DNA of 64,000 bases. Origin: Golubevia sp. BC0850 (lineage: Eukaryota; Basidiomycota; Exobasidiomycetes; Golubeviales; Golubeviaceae). Made by a program: the position numbers and the translations under genes. The notes under the pieces are model-generated. The model was not told the DNA's origin. It ran no database searches and saw only the letters and a list, made by a program, of their open reading frames with translations. Below are positions 21,692 to 33,115 of this stretch, in pieces. Location of the stretch: positions 124,001 through 188,000 of the forward strand of contig JAAVVG010000025.1 in the NCBI GenBank assembly GCA_012976225.1, given 5' to 3'. Within the stretch, counting starts at the first letter, position 1. Each line of letters opens with the position of its first letter.

Positions 21692-24600
21692 TCAAGAAAT
21701 ATAAACCTTCCTGACTTCTGAAAAAGCGAACTTGTCTCCAGTTCGAGGACAAGTAACGGTACTTCCATTGGGAGATTTCCTTGCCATTTCTTCGAGCGCC
21801 TGAAGAGAAGAACCAATAAAGAAAGAGTAGAAAGAGGTCAGCAAAGCAGGCGAAAACAAGCAACCTTCGACTCGCCAACATCTCTTCTCTCAACTCACTG
21901 TTCGACTATAGCATCTACCGTTAGGTAAACTCAACGGAGGATCCTCCTCATTCATCAATTTCCCAGAAATCCAACAAACTAAAGTAGAATTAGAATGATG
22001 AGACCAAGGAACTTCTTTAGCCAATAATCCCAAACCTTTAGAATCACAAATCGGACAATCGGTAGATTTCGAAGAATTTTTCTTCTTTTTTGAAGGAGGA
22101 GAAGAATTCTTGCTCAAATCCTTGCTTGTCCAAAGTGGTTTTGAGCCAGTAGGGTAAGAATCAGAAGTTCTTGTTACATTACTTGAGGATTCAATTGCAG
22201 CTTGAAGATTGAGATCTAGATTGAAAGTATTAGTACTGTTCCCTAATGTATTCAAAGAATTCCCAATAGAATTAGGTTCTCCATGAGTAGCAGGAGTTTC
22301 AGAATTGGTGATTTGAGGATCTAAAGTAGTAGAAATTCTTTCACTTGTTGAAGTTTCTATCTCTTGAGATTGTTCTACTTCGATGTTTTCAACTCCAGGA
22401 TTGATGGCTTCGATTTCTTGATTAGATGATTCGTTTGCTTCCCAAATGTTCATGTCCCAAGATGGTCTTATGTTACTACTACTAACCATTTCACCAGTTT
22501 CTCTATCACTATTTCTAGTCCTTTCAGTAACCATACTCAGAACTGGAGTACTGGTATCAGTTACTCTAGTTCCTTCTTGACCTCTAAGATTCACTTCAAG
22601 ATTCACTTCAGTACCTTGATTGTTTTCATTCATACCCTCTTGAGAAGAACCCAAGCTTTCATCTCTCTCAAACTTTCTTTTCTCTTCAATTTTCTCATAA
22701 CAACCTCTAACTTTCAAACTACTCAACCCAGCGCTCAAAGCGATTTGTAAAACGCTCATTTCAGGTAAACCATGTAATTCAAAGAAAACCTTTCTAAAAT
22801 TCTCTTTCAAAATCAACCACCTATCTTTGTTATAAAGGTCTTGATAACTATAATGTTCAGGTCCAGAAGCTAATAATCCCATAGCTCTTGAGATTTGAGA
22901 TCGAATCAAAGCTTGACTTTCTGTCAAAGCTTCGGTTCCAATCTCCTTTCCGTTTCCATTTGCAGTTGCCGTCGTTGGAGTGGAGATGGAAGTGGAGGGG
23001 AAAATAGATTGAGCTTGAGCTTGAATAGTGGAATTTAGTAAAGCCCTTCTACCAATTGAGGTTTCTCCTACATCTCTTGATTTCTTCGGAATCGGTTTTG
23101 AAGGAGTTTCGAGAGGTTTGATAGGTGGAATTGAAGCAGTTGTCGTCGAAGAATAAAGTGGTAACAAATATCTTCTAGCATATAAAATCGCTTCTTTCAG
23201 AGATTCTGGAGTTCTAATCCTAGCCAATTCAATGTACTCTTGAAGTCTTAGATCGAATTCGATTGTAGACTGGATTTGTGGAAAGAAGACAAAAACGCCA
23301 AGGTCAGCAGGAAAGAAACCCCAAGGTAAGAACATCAAGGTTCGAAGACAGAAAAGTTGAAAGAAGAAAGGATATACTCACATCCTTAACCTTTTTCAAA
23401 GAACTCTTATTCTCGGAGCACCAATTCAAAGCAGGAGTACAACTATTCTTACCTTGCACTTTCATTCCTTCTTTGAACTTACCCTTCAAACCCGGATTAT
23501 TAGAAGCAATCACCAAAGAATCTTCAATTTGATTGAGTTCTTTAAACAATTCTAGATCTAACAAATCTGTTATACCTTTTGGTCTAACCTCTTCTTTATC
23601 GGCTCTTATACCTCTGTTTTTCGTTGCATTTTTATTCAAAGTTGTAGCAGAGCCAAAACCACTTGTAGAAGAAGAACCAGGAAGATTTTGTGAGTTAGGT
23701 TGTTCAATCCCAATCAACCTAGCACTCTCCTGGAAACCTTTTCTCAACATCCAATCTCCAATGAACCTGTCTAATCGGATTTGTGACCATTCTTGGAATT
23801 GAGTGGAAGAGGTTGAAGTTATTTCATGGAGGTCTTGTAGATGAGAGTAACGGGAACGGGAGGATTGAAGAGTTGAGGTTAGGGTTTGGGGGAGGGGTGC
23901 CAGCTGGAAGATGCGAAATATGAGAGAGAGAGAGAGATATGTGAGAAGAGGGGAAGAGAGAAAGAGAGGGAGAGAAGGAGAAAGGTAAGAGGGAGGAAGG
24001 GAAGGTGAAGGGGGAAAGTGGGGAGGAGTGACAAGGGAAAGGGGAGTGGGGATTGAAACGCAAGATTGAGAAAAAAGAGGTCAGCTTTTGAAATCTTAGG
24101 AGAAGAGATCATGCGTCTGTCTCTCAAATGATGTTCTCAGTCCAGAGAAAGAACACACTTTGGTCAAGACATGAGTCCTTATCAGTTCTTTCCAAAGGTG
24201 GAGCTGAGCAGAGTCTATTGAGAGCCAAAGGAACGTCTGTCACCTCTTCTCCTAGAGATCTCACTGCGTGAATCAGATCTTTAGATATCAAAGTAGATCA
24301 TCTTTGTTACAATCTCTTCAGGACGAACCCCACGATGCTTCTATCTGACAGGGTTGATTGATTGACCTCTCCCCCCTCATATCCGCATTTGGAGATCTCT
24401 CGATTCTGATCCTTCTCTCCTTCTCTCACAGAATAGTCATTGATGGAACAAATGCAACGGCTGTTTTCATTCCACCCCAACTCTATAGACATCTTCCTTT
24501 CACTTGGGACTCTCCCAACTTGAAACTGTACTTGTACTGACCTTTCTCTTCAACCCCCTAAGTTTATCAATCATTCCATCCAATCCTCTTTCCAATTCTG

Positions 24601-24955
24601 AATTCTTTGAATCTACATCCTTTCCAGTGTCAAGATTCTTCTGCTGTCTTAGTAGATCTGTACTCTCATCCAATGAAATGTCGATTAAGATTTGAGATTC
24701 ATCTTCTGGCTGTTCATCTTCTTCATCTTCTTTATCTTTCTCCTTAACATCGCCTTTTCTTTTCCTGTCAGCTAAAACTCCAGTTGAGTTTGATGAATAA
24801 GTTGACTTTAGGTTTTTGATAGTTGAATTACAATAACCGATTTCTCTTTCTATTAACCTTTGTTGAAATCTTAATTGTCGCTTCAATTGATCCGACGTTG
24901 TCTTTGAAAATGGTTGCTCTAATAACAGAATCCCTTCAAAGTTGGGCGAACTCAT
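21692..24955 (-). CDS. FYV10: GID/CTLH E3 ligase subunit Gid9/Fyv10 (MAEA)
   Basis: Four exons: 24955-24542, 23903-23382, 23269-21899 and 21799-21692, 804 residues. The start MSSPNFEGILLLEQPFSKTT matches the MAEA N-terminus. LisH lies near residues 175-205 (WSQIRLDRFIGDWMLRKGFQ), followed by CTLH (ALNWCSENKSSLKKVKD joined to STIEFDLRLQEYIELARIRT), then the CRA region (MGLLASGPEHYSYQDLYNKD, LQIALSAGLSSLK). The degenerate RING is DCPICDSKGLGLLAKEVPWS, SKLVCWISGK-type residues, LPNGRCYSR, CPRTGDKFAFSEVRKVYIS. This subunit pairs with Gid2/RMND5 to ubiquitinate gluconeogenic enzymes and other targets. It is much longer than MAEA (about 400) because of two disordered insertions, one within the first exon (KDKEDEEDEQPEDES) and one of about 230 Ser/Asn/Glu-rich residues before the RING. 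Intron 1 is about 640 bases with a GTCAGT donor. Confidence 0.92.
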
Positions 24956-25063
24956 GGTGAAGGGTAGTGGAAGTGGGAGTGGTGGTGAGTGATGTGATAA
25001 GGACGGCAATGACCACCAATGACCAAACACAACAGAAGATCGACCTGAAATCAAGTTTCATAT
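24956..25063. promoter_or_regulatory. probable bidirectional promoter FYV10/APC11
   Basis: This 108-base gap separates divergent starts of two E3 ubiquitin-ligase subunits. The role is inferred from geometry. Confidence 0.5.
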
Positions 25064-25767
25064 ATGAAAGTGAAAGTTAACGATTGGCAAACTGCTGCTT
25101 ATTGGCGTAAGTAGTATCAGCTCAACAATCTACAAACTACAACTCAGTCAGCCAACCAAAGCTGACCTCTCCTCTCCCACTTCCCATTCCCATCCCACTT
25201 CTCACTCAGAATGGGACGTCAGAGATCCAGATGACGTTTGTGGAATTTGTCAAAACAACTTTGACGGTGTCTGTGGTAACTGTAAAGAGCCAGGCGATAA
25301 TTGTCCTCTTCGTAAGTGAAGTAGGAGTAGAAGTAGAGTAGATCTCTTCCGCTTCTTTCTGACTCTCTCTTTCTTATCTTCCCTCTCTTTTTCATCATGG
25401 TGAATCTGACCACAATCTACTGTTTCAACCTGCTAGTGTTCGGACAATGCACTCACGAATTCCACATGCATTGCATCATGAAATGGATAGAAGCAAACAA
25501 TGATGGTAGAGGCAATGGTCAATGTCCTATGTGTAAGAGAGATTGGAGTGAGTATTCCTGTTAAAGCCTGTTTTGTGCAGTTGGAGTTGGAAGGACAGAA
25601 CTGGATAGGAGAAGGGTTGGGAGGGGTGAAGATGGTGGGGAGAGATAAGGACACTCTGGCTAGAAGATCTCAACAGGTTCCACGTCACAGAAGGCTTTGA
25701 AAAAAGGCACTTGGATCACTATATTAACCATTGTCTTATGGTTTTGCGTCCGATTCTCGAGAGATAA
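25064..25767 (+). CDS. APC11: anaphase-promoting complex RING subunit Apc11
   Basis: Four exons: 25064-25106, 25210-25311, 25437-25547 and 25664-25767, about 119 residues. The product begins MKVKVNDWQTAAYWQWDVRD, joining DDVCGICQNNFDGVCGNCKE, PGDNCPLLFGQCTHEFHMHC, IMKWIEAN and CPMCKRDW. All the zinc ligands of the Apc11 RING-H2 finger are present. Apc11 is the catalytic RING of the APC/C, working with Apc2 to recruit E2 in cell-cycle control. The first three exons and their phases are secure. The last exon (25664, after 'ctctggctag') gives KDLNRFHVTEGFEKRHLDHY and stops at 25767. Other acceptors are possible, so the C-terminal 34 residues, longer than usual for Apc11, are uncertain. Confidence 0.9.
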
Positions 25768-26947
25768 GAATTCAAACCCAAAGTCTAACTCTCTCTCTCT
25801 CCCCCCCCCCCCTTCCTTCTTTCATCCTTCTGCTTTCCCCAACAAATCAGGAGAAGCTCAAGCAACTCATCATCAATCCTGAACAAACAAGAACATCAAG
25901 CAAATCTGACTTCTGTTTCAAGAAGAAGGGGGGAATTCTACACTGTCAAATTAACAAGACCTTTTTTTTGTCCGACTTTGAAGAATTCTGGAAAGATTTC
26001 AAACTCTCAAGTCCCTTCTGAACGGGTTTCAAAAAAGGTTGGGCTCTCGCTTCTCTTTTTAATCAAGCTTATTCTAGCATAGACGAATAAGATTTCAGAA
26101 ACCTTTTCAAACATGCAGCAACGGTTCATTAAAAAAGCAAAGTGATCCGAAGATGTTTCGAAACCCAGGAAATTTATTTTTGGAGACTCTTTTGCGATGT
26201 ATTTATCCTTCCTTTCAGATTACGTCACCTTCAATCCAACCTTCAAGTCCATCAATTCTTTCTTTTTTTGCCCTCATCCTCAACTCTCACTCTCAAACCC
26301 TATCAAGAACCCTTCCACACTCTTTCGCTCTTGACTTTCAACTCTCCTATACCTCTATTATGGAGAACCAGCCTTCTACTCTTTCTACCCCAAGTGAGAA
26401 GGTGTCTCTACGACAAGGTTTGAAGGTTAGGAATTAGGGAGAGAAAGGTTGGGAGAAAGAGGATGAGAGAGCTGCTGGCTTGCTTTTAGAGATGATTTGG
26501 GAGGTTTTTGGGAGGAAAGGAGATGGATTTGGTGGGTTCTTCTTCTGGTTTGGGACTTTTCTTATAGAGAATTGGGGTTCGGGCAGAGGTTGTGCGAAAG
26601 AGGATCGGTTCTGCTGCTTTTCTAACCTACCTTTCGAAATGAATTTGATTTCGAAGCTTGAAAGATCTTCAGAATTTGAATTTTTCGTCTTGCTTCTTTC
26701 CTTCTCTTCAGTTGTCTGAAGTTCTGGTTCGACTGTTCTTTTCTTCTTTTTGATTTGGGTTGAATCATCAACAGACTCAATCGAAATCTTCTTCTTTCAT
26801 CCCTTCTGGAAACCTTCACTCGATCGAAGAGATCTCCAAAACGAAAAAAAGGAAAAACAAGACTAAAACTCAATTACAGAACTGATATTACAAAATTCGA
26901 TAGTGAGCGATACGACACTTCTTCATCGATAGAACCAACCTCAATTC
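25768..26947. other. long intergenic region, no supported gene
   Basis: About 1.2 kb. A CT repeat running into 12 C lies at about 25787-25812. Short frames (for example a 25-codon frame starting MENQPST at 26360) lack support. The right end is the 3' flank of the gene ending at 26948. Confidence 0.4.
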
Positions 26948-29900
26948 TTAAGCGATAAACGGTTTCCAAAAAAGCTTCTCTCCACCATTCCCATTACTCC
27001 TTCTATTCTCTGGCGATATGACTCTCGTTCCATTCATGAGCTGCATCAATTCTCTTGGAGTCTTGAAATTCTTGCTCTCCCCAATTACTTCTCCTCGACG
27101 TCTCTGACCATTCCCTCTCTCCTCGTAAAAACCAGAGTCTTCGGTGCCATTTTCGAATTGACTGGGCCTGTATCTTGAATTCAAAGTTGACTGATGACTC
27201 TGCTGGTATTGGTCTCCTAGATTTGCGTATCTTGGAAGTGGAGCTTCTCTTGAAAACTGTTGATGATGACTTGTCTCGTCAGCTCTGGTTTCAGATTCTG
27301 AAGTGTTTTCTCTATCTTCTCTGTGTCCTTCTTCCCATCTTCCAAACTCCATCTCTTCGACACCTACTTGCTCTTGATCTTGATCTCCATCACTCGTTTC
27401 CGTTTGCATCTCCATTTGAATTTCGTTGTCATTCTCATCCCATTTCCCAACCCAACGTCTCAAGAACAAATCCTCTCTGCCTCTGCTCATTCCTTGCATC
27501 TCAGTATCTGGATTATCTGAAAGCTTTTGAAAGTTTCCAGTCTGTTTATGGATCTCTTCAGTTTGATACTTTCCTGATGCGTCGCTGATAAGTAGAGGAT
27601 CTGGAGAGACAGATCCATCCTGAGAGTGTTGAAATCCAAATTCAGTTTGACCGCCCTCAAATCTTGTATGGAAATCGTTCGAGTATTCTGCTTGATCCGC
27701 GGAGTTGGGCCCTAGGAAATTGAGTTCGTCGTCTTCTTCTCCGTTGAAGGTCTCCGGAGAATTGTGCTGCTGAAGTATTTGAGATTGGTCGAGGGGAGAA
27801 CGAGGTTGAGGTTGAGGTTGAGGAGGAAAGCGACGTACAACTGGATCTTGAAGCAAAGTCCTACTCTTCTGATTATGAAAGTAGTAACTCGTGATACTTG
27901 CAGCTGAAGTCGGTCTTTCTAAGTTCATTCCTGCTCCCATTTGACTTTCACTTTCATCCTCTACTTCTTGAGCTTGATTTTGGAGTCCATTGCTATCAAG
28001 TAGATCCAACTCATCAACTCCACTAGATCCCAAATCTTGACTTTCCAAGGCGTTCTCAAACCTGAACTCTTCCCATGGCTCTTCCACCATCATAAACTCA
28101 GCATGCTCATCATCTTGACCTTGCTCTTGATCTTCACATCCACCCATTATTTGATCTGGAAGCCTTTCGTCTTCACAAGCTCTAATGAGCCTTCCGAGAG
28201 GTGAGCTAGATCTCATTCCATCCTGACTGAAGGCTTGCTGATAAGCACCTTGATCAGTCATCAAGACGTCTTCCAGTCCCTCTAGAAGATTTGAATCTTC
28301 CCTACGCTGTTGATTCAGCTTCACTGCTTGGAGCTCTACCCCTCTTCCGTCCAGCTTGAGATTAGGAAGGGGTAAAGGAATTGGATCTTCTGGAGCTGGC
28401 AGTGTGTGTTGAGCTCTCCAGCCATTTGCTACGTTAGGTCCATTTCCAAGATTATAAGTGTTTAGGAGCTGGAGCTCAGCAGCGGTTTTCTCGGGTTGGA
28501 CTTGTAGATCAGGCCCACCCTGGACGGGCTGGAGCTGAGCCGCAGGTATGTGCGCTGGAACCAAAGGTTGTGGTTGAAGGGCTTGAGACTCGTTTCCTCC
28601 ACCCTGAGCACTTTGATGACTCTTTTGACTTCTAGATCCGGCTCTTGAAGCTGTTCTTGAGAGTGGAGCTCCTCCTTCTTCTGCTTCAGCTGAGCGTAGC
28701 TGGCGACGTCGGACCGAATTGACAGAGTGCTGATCCACGGAAGTCTCAGCAACCTGACTTTCCTCATCTTCATCGACTTTTACCTCACTCCGAAGATTGC
28801 TTCTCTGTAAAGGTCTTCCAGAAGAAGAGGAAGATTGATTTGGAGCTGCTGGTGATTCCAATCCGTCTCTGGTTCCAATTCTACGAAGCTTGCGAGCTGG
28901 ATTGGTTGAGGAAACTTGAGAAGAAGCAGTGACCAGGGAGGATTCTTCTTCGAGTTGAGCTTTGCTCTTTTGAATTTTTTTAGAGCGTCTATCATCTTTT
29001 GGATCTTCCTTTGGGAGTTTTGATGACTCGCGAGTGACGGGATTTGAATGATTCGAGTAGCTGCGAAAGAAATTGGACTCGGAGAAAGCGAGTTCTCCAT
29101 TTCTGTTTGGCTTCAGTAGAGACTGTCCGATAAGGTCGGAAGAAGAAGCTCCACGTTGGAAGAGACCTGAAGCCGGTCGAACTTGCTGTGGATCGCGGAA
29201 GTGACAAGAGAAAAGGAGGGGAGCAGATCAGGTGGCAAATTCAGGTTCAATCGGAGTCGAAATGAAAGTTACCAAAAGAATCCAAGCTTTCAAGACAACT
29301 CACAGTAAGCCTCCCTTTGGCGATTCTTCCCTTCAAAGGCTTGAAAATTCTTGCACTTTCTTCCAAAGCTTTCGAGTTTCGATCCTTTTTCTTTTCTTTC
29401 TTTCTATGTTTCGGATCCGACGAACTTGATTGACTAGAGACCTCTTCTTCTTCTTCTGATTGATCTCTGGCGCGTCTCGTTTTCTCAAATTTCTGCTTCT
29501 TCTTCATTTCTGATTTAAGTCTCGCCGAGACAGGTTTGGAGCGATCTTGGACTATCAGAGCTTTCTCTCGGCGACGTTGCTTTCGTTCAGCTCGTCCTAG
29601 ATTTCAAGGAGATACTCGTGTTAGTCAGAAGATTGATCCGGTGAAAGAAACGGGAATGAAAAGAACCGATTGAGACAATTACGACTCACGCTTAGAAGCT
29701 TCCTCTTCGTACTCCTCTTCATCCGTCTCTTCTCTCTTAGTACGACTCTTCTTTGCTGTCCTCTTCAAATCTTTTTCTTCGCCTCCTTTTTCTTCCTTTA
29801 TAATCTTTCCAGAGTTTATTTCTTGCTTGTTCTTGCTCCGATCCTTGTCTTTCTTCTCCTTCGCTCTATCTCGCTTGCGCTTCGTTGGAGGAGGAATTGA

Positions 29901-30539
29901 AGCTTCTGCCGAGTCCACCTTTGCCTTCTCACTTGATAGAAATTGGCTTTTCTGATCATTTGTTGATGCCAGAAGAGGTGCACGAGGAACGAGGAAGGGG
30001 CTCAAAGGTTCTTCAGCATCTTTGAAGATGCTAGCTCCTATCGCCGTTGAGACTTTGGGATCTGAAGGTTCTTCTTCCTTGTTAGATCGACGAGGTTTCA
30101 TTGACTCGATTCGTTTACTAGGAGAAGAGATTTTCTTCTTCGACTTCTTGCTTTCCTTGACTTTGACGCTTTCTTTCATTGCTTCTTGATTTGGATGCAG
30201 CACCAAAGCTGGAGATCCTCTCTGTCTTCCCTCAGGGCCGAATCTCTCAAGTGGTGAGTTAGGTCTGTCATCTTCTCTTTTGTTCCTCTTCTTGGTGGGC
30301 AGAAGAGCAGCTTGAGTATTGGCCATGGGAGAGAGTGAAGGAGGTCGGATGGCAAACGAATGGTCTGCGATTGAATTGGACCAGTCCTTCGCCAGATCCT
30401 CTATTCGACCAAGAGAAGAGAGATTGGATGAGTTAACTCTTCCTTCTTTCTTGAAAGAGAACATCTGGAATGAGTTGAGGTGCTGGATGGAACTTGGCTG
30501 AGTAAGAGGTGATGTGATTGAGGACGAAGAGTGACTCAT
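26948..30539 (-). CDS. large disordered, probably nuclear protein (1126 aa)
   Basis: Three exons: 30539-29690, 29596-29304 and 29185-26948, with phase-consistent splices (gtgagtcg...aatctag; gtgagttg...atccacag). The N-terminal about 375 residues are basic low complexity with many lysine clusters (PPPTKRKRDRAKEKKDKDRS, KKSRTKREETDEEEYEEEAS), suggesting nuclear or nucleolar location. The middle carries Ser/Asn-rich sequence, then Gln/Pro-rich and acidic stretches. Near the C-terminus a more ordered part reads FKTPRELMQLMNGTRVISPE, then GEKLFWKPFIA at the very end, which may be a short interaction domain. No catalytic motif is seen. The start is ATG 30539 (MSHSSSSITSPLTQPSSIQH). Family not recognised; chromatin, kinetochore or ribosome-biogenesis roles are all possible. 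Confidence 0.75.
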
Positions 30540-30939
30540 AGGAAACCCTATCTTCTCCAAACAAGATCAAATCTCACAAAATCGATTTAAACTTATGAAA
30601 GGTAACTTTCAGGCTTAGTAAAAAGTGTATTCAAAGAATCAATCGTTCTCCAGGCGTTTTTTTAGTAGGAGCCAAGTTTCGAAGCTACACTCGACTACTC
30701 GTTGCTGTGACCCGATCTTCCTGCTTCGTCGCTTTCGCCTTCTGTCTCCAAAATTATTTGGATGTGGTTTGAAGAATAAGAATGTTGAGATGACAAGATG
30801 ACAACTCCTCAGGGTGGATGAGTGACTCGCATCGAACCGACAAGGATAGATCGTTCGGCTTCAAATCAGGATGGGGCATCAAGCAACAGCCGAGACCAGC
30901 ACGGTTCTACGAATTGAAAGCAAGCACAAGGAGTTAAAA

Positions 30940-31100
30940 TGGAGTATATTTACCAGCGAGACTCTCGTCTTCTCAACTAGCTGCTCGTCCCAAATCTCGA
31001 CCTTCGTCTCCCCAGCAGCTTCTACCAATTCTGCAGGCATTCTTGCAAACAGGTCTTATTCCAGAAACGCTTGTCATCTTCCATTTCCGCTTCTCTCTTC
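30940..31100 (-). pseudogene. F-box/LRR family C-terminal fragment
   Basis: Read on the minus strand, LFARMPAELVEAAGETKVEI (WDE) aligns with the C-terminal motif of the family copies downstream (for example LLSRCSRGMIEAAGETKVEL at about 31200-31290). No other part of the gene lies next to it, so it appears to be a leftover C-terminal piece of an older tandem copy. Confidence 0.4.
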
Positions 31101-31189
31101 GTATTCTCATAGTGATTCGAGAAAGTGTCTGAAGATACAGGAGCAAAAAGAATAAGACCTTTCATCCAACCAGTCAGCCAATCAACTTC

Positions 31190-32667
31190 TCTAAACCTCT
31201 CTCATTCACTCCCCACCCCAGAGTTCAACCTTTGTCTCCCCAGCAGCTTCTATCATTCCTCTAGAGCATCTTGACAGGAGAGCTTTCTCGGCAGTCTTGA
31301 AAGCTTCGAAGTGACCCGATTCTAGACGAAGAGTCAAACTTGAGCACCTTTCTTCATCTGCTTCTTTCGATTTTTAATTTCTGGAAGAATGATTACGAGA
31401 GAAGAGCACTTCTGCTAGAAGAGTGACATCGAAGACCAGATTCCTGCTAATTGAGAGTTGACATAGAACAGGTAAGGAATGAGGAAGTGCTAGACCGACT
31501 TGAAGGTAACGAAGGAAGAAGTCAACAGAGGAGAAAGTGTCATAATGTTGTCCCTCTTTGAGTAGCTGGAGCTTCTTTAAAGAAGATCCTTTCTTGCACG
31601 CCAGAGCTCCGTCTCACGTCTCTTTCTCTGCTCATCCCAATCCCAACATGAGCCCAACTCTACAGCTTGCCCAAGTAGAAATGGTTAGAGCTGGTAAAGA
31701 CGCTGCAGTGCGGTGAGTGTGTAATAGGAATTCGAGCCAAGGGGAGCTAGCGGGTGACTAGCAGAGCAGATCTCAGAGCTTGGATGGGCAGTTTCTGAAA
31801 TGATCTCATCTCCTGACTCACAGAGCCCTAAGAGCTGTTTGTGGAAATGGCGAGTTCCGAGGAGAATGGAGAGAGAGGATTGGCTGGCTTCCGGGCTGGT
31901 ATCACTATGTGAGTTGGGCATTTTTTCTTTCTAGATGGACTTCCCTCTCAATGCCTTCTTTGCTGATCTGACCCTTCTTCTCTTACTCCACTCGCTCAGC
32001 TTCTGGCTCACTCGGCTAGTTTCCTACTGATCTTGTTGCATCGTCGATCGACTTTTTTGAGTGCGGGAGAGAGTAGCCTTCAGTTTGGAGAGCCACTTGA
32101 TGTCCTCCTCCGACCAACCGCATTCCCCCTTCTTGCCTCTGTTCCAAACGCGACCAGATCTCCCAGAACATCAAACTCGAATTCAGGAAGTTGAAACCCA
32201 GTGAGATTTAAACGTTCTAACTTCGGGAAGGATTGAAAGTAGTGGACAACGTCATCGTAAAAAACGTAAATGACATCCTCATAGCCTTTGTTGAAATCTT
32301 CGGAAGATCCTTCGGTTCCTACCCAAATCATAGGGAGCACGTCACTGTCGAAGGAGTCTAGACGAAGATCTATTGCTCTTATAGTCCGTTTTGAGAGTTC
32401 CAGTAGAGCACAGACTCTCGCAGCTTCTTCGTTGGGGAATTCTGTTGGGCTCTTAATTGAAACCAGAGTATTTCTAGAACGTTTAGCGAACACCTCAATG
32501 ATCTTGACAGTGTGCTTTGGAGTTGGTAGATCGATGTGTCTCCAGAGAGTTGAAGTGTTGAGAAGGACCTCCTTCCATCCTTTGCAAACACTCATAGTTA
32601 AACCCAGTTCGATAGTAGAGAGGTGACTGAAAGTAGAAGAGACCACTTCTGAGGGTAGTTGCTCCAT
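31190..32667 (-). pseudogene. F-box/LRR protein, copy 1 (broken, with internal insertion)
   Basis: Starts with MEQLPSEVVSSTFSHLSTIE at 32667, an F-box (LPSEVVSSTF...L....VCKGWKEV...LWR.I). It continues IDLRLDSFDSDVLPMIWVGT and FPKLERLNLTGFQLPEFEFD, then changes phase at VAFGTEARR (homologous codons resume as CGWSEEDIKWLSKLKAT). The LRR middle present in the copy at 40039 is missing and is replaced by unrelated sequence (about 31605-32070). The C-terminal part resumes at 31600-31190 (KKLQLLKEGQHYDTFSSVDF, FLRYLQVGLALPHSLPVLCQ, TLRLESGHFEAFKTAEKALL). F-box proteins of this kind serve as SCF substrate adaptors. This copy is probably non-functional, although a 195-residue N-terminal frame remains open. 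Confidence 0.7.
31648..32189 (+). CDS. possible small spliced gene inside F-box copy 1
   Basis: On the strand opposite F-box copy 1, three segments join with good splice sites and consistent phase: 31648-31712 (MSPTLQLAQVEMVRAGKDAA VR), 31824-31908 (ALRAVCGNGEFRGEWRERIG, WLPGWYHY) and 32000-32189 (LLAHSASFLLILLHRRSTFL ...). Donors are gtgagtgt and gtgagttg; acceptors are ctcacag and gctcag. The last exon runs into antisense F-box sequence after about residue 75, so its end is chimeric. No family is recognised; the hydrophobic stretch could be a membrane segment. It may be a captured fragment of another gene or a chance arrangement. Confidence 0.25.
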
Positions 32668-33115
32668 CTTGAAGTGACCTTCACGAATGGAGATGATGGA
32701 GAGTGAGGAGCGGAGTCGCTGTAAGCACAAATCCGAAGAAGAGTGAAACGAGAAAACGGCCCTCGATCAGATTCTTGAAGTTATTGATTCACTTACGATT
32801 GATTGAGGTAGTCATTGCTAAAAAGGAGATTGAAAGTGAGGATGAAGATGAAGCTCGCGGTGCTGGTGAACTGCCCTCGCTCGCTGAGTCTCGTTCCGAT
32901 CTCGTCGAGTAGAGAGGCTGTCGGGTGAAGTGAAAGCCAGTTTAAAGCTTTTTGTTTTATATAGGTCCTCGAAGAGATTAAGGAAGTGAATTGATAATCA
33001 GGAAGCAAGAAACGTCTCGCGCTGCAGCTGGATCCTTCTTCTTCCCCCACACATCCATCTTCAATCGATCATCCATAGAAAGAACATCCAATTCTATTCA
33101 ACTCAAATTCAAAAA
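32668..33115. other. divergent intergenic region
   Basis: Between F-box copy 1 and the SNF5-family gene. Only short frames; it must contain the SNF5 promoter and an AT-rich leader. Confidence 0.4.

Noticed and set aside
23824-24127. Pro/Ser/Leu-rich minus-strand frames in the GID9 region
   Set aside because: They lie mostly in GID9's first intron, a CT/GA-rich tract, and only the phase from 23903 onward continues the Gid9 protein.
26142-26437. Two overlapping plus-strand frames, including a short MENQPSTLSTPSEK product
   Set aside because: Low complexity, overlapping each other in different phases, and no convincing continuation by splicing.
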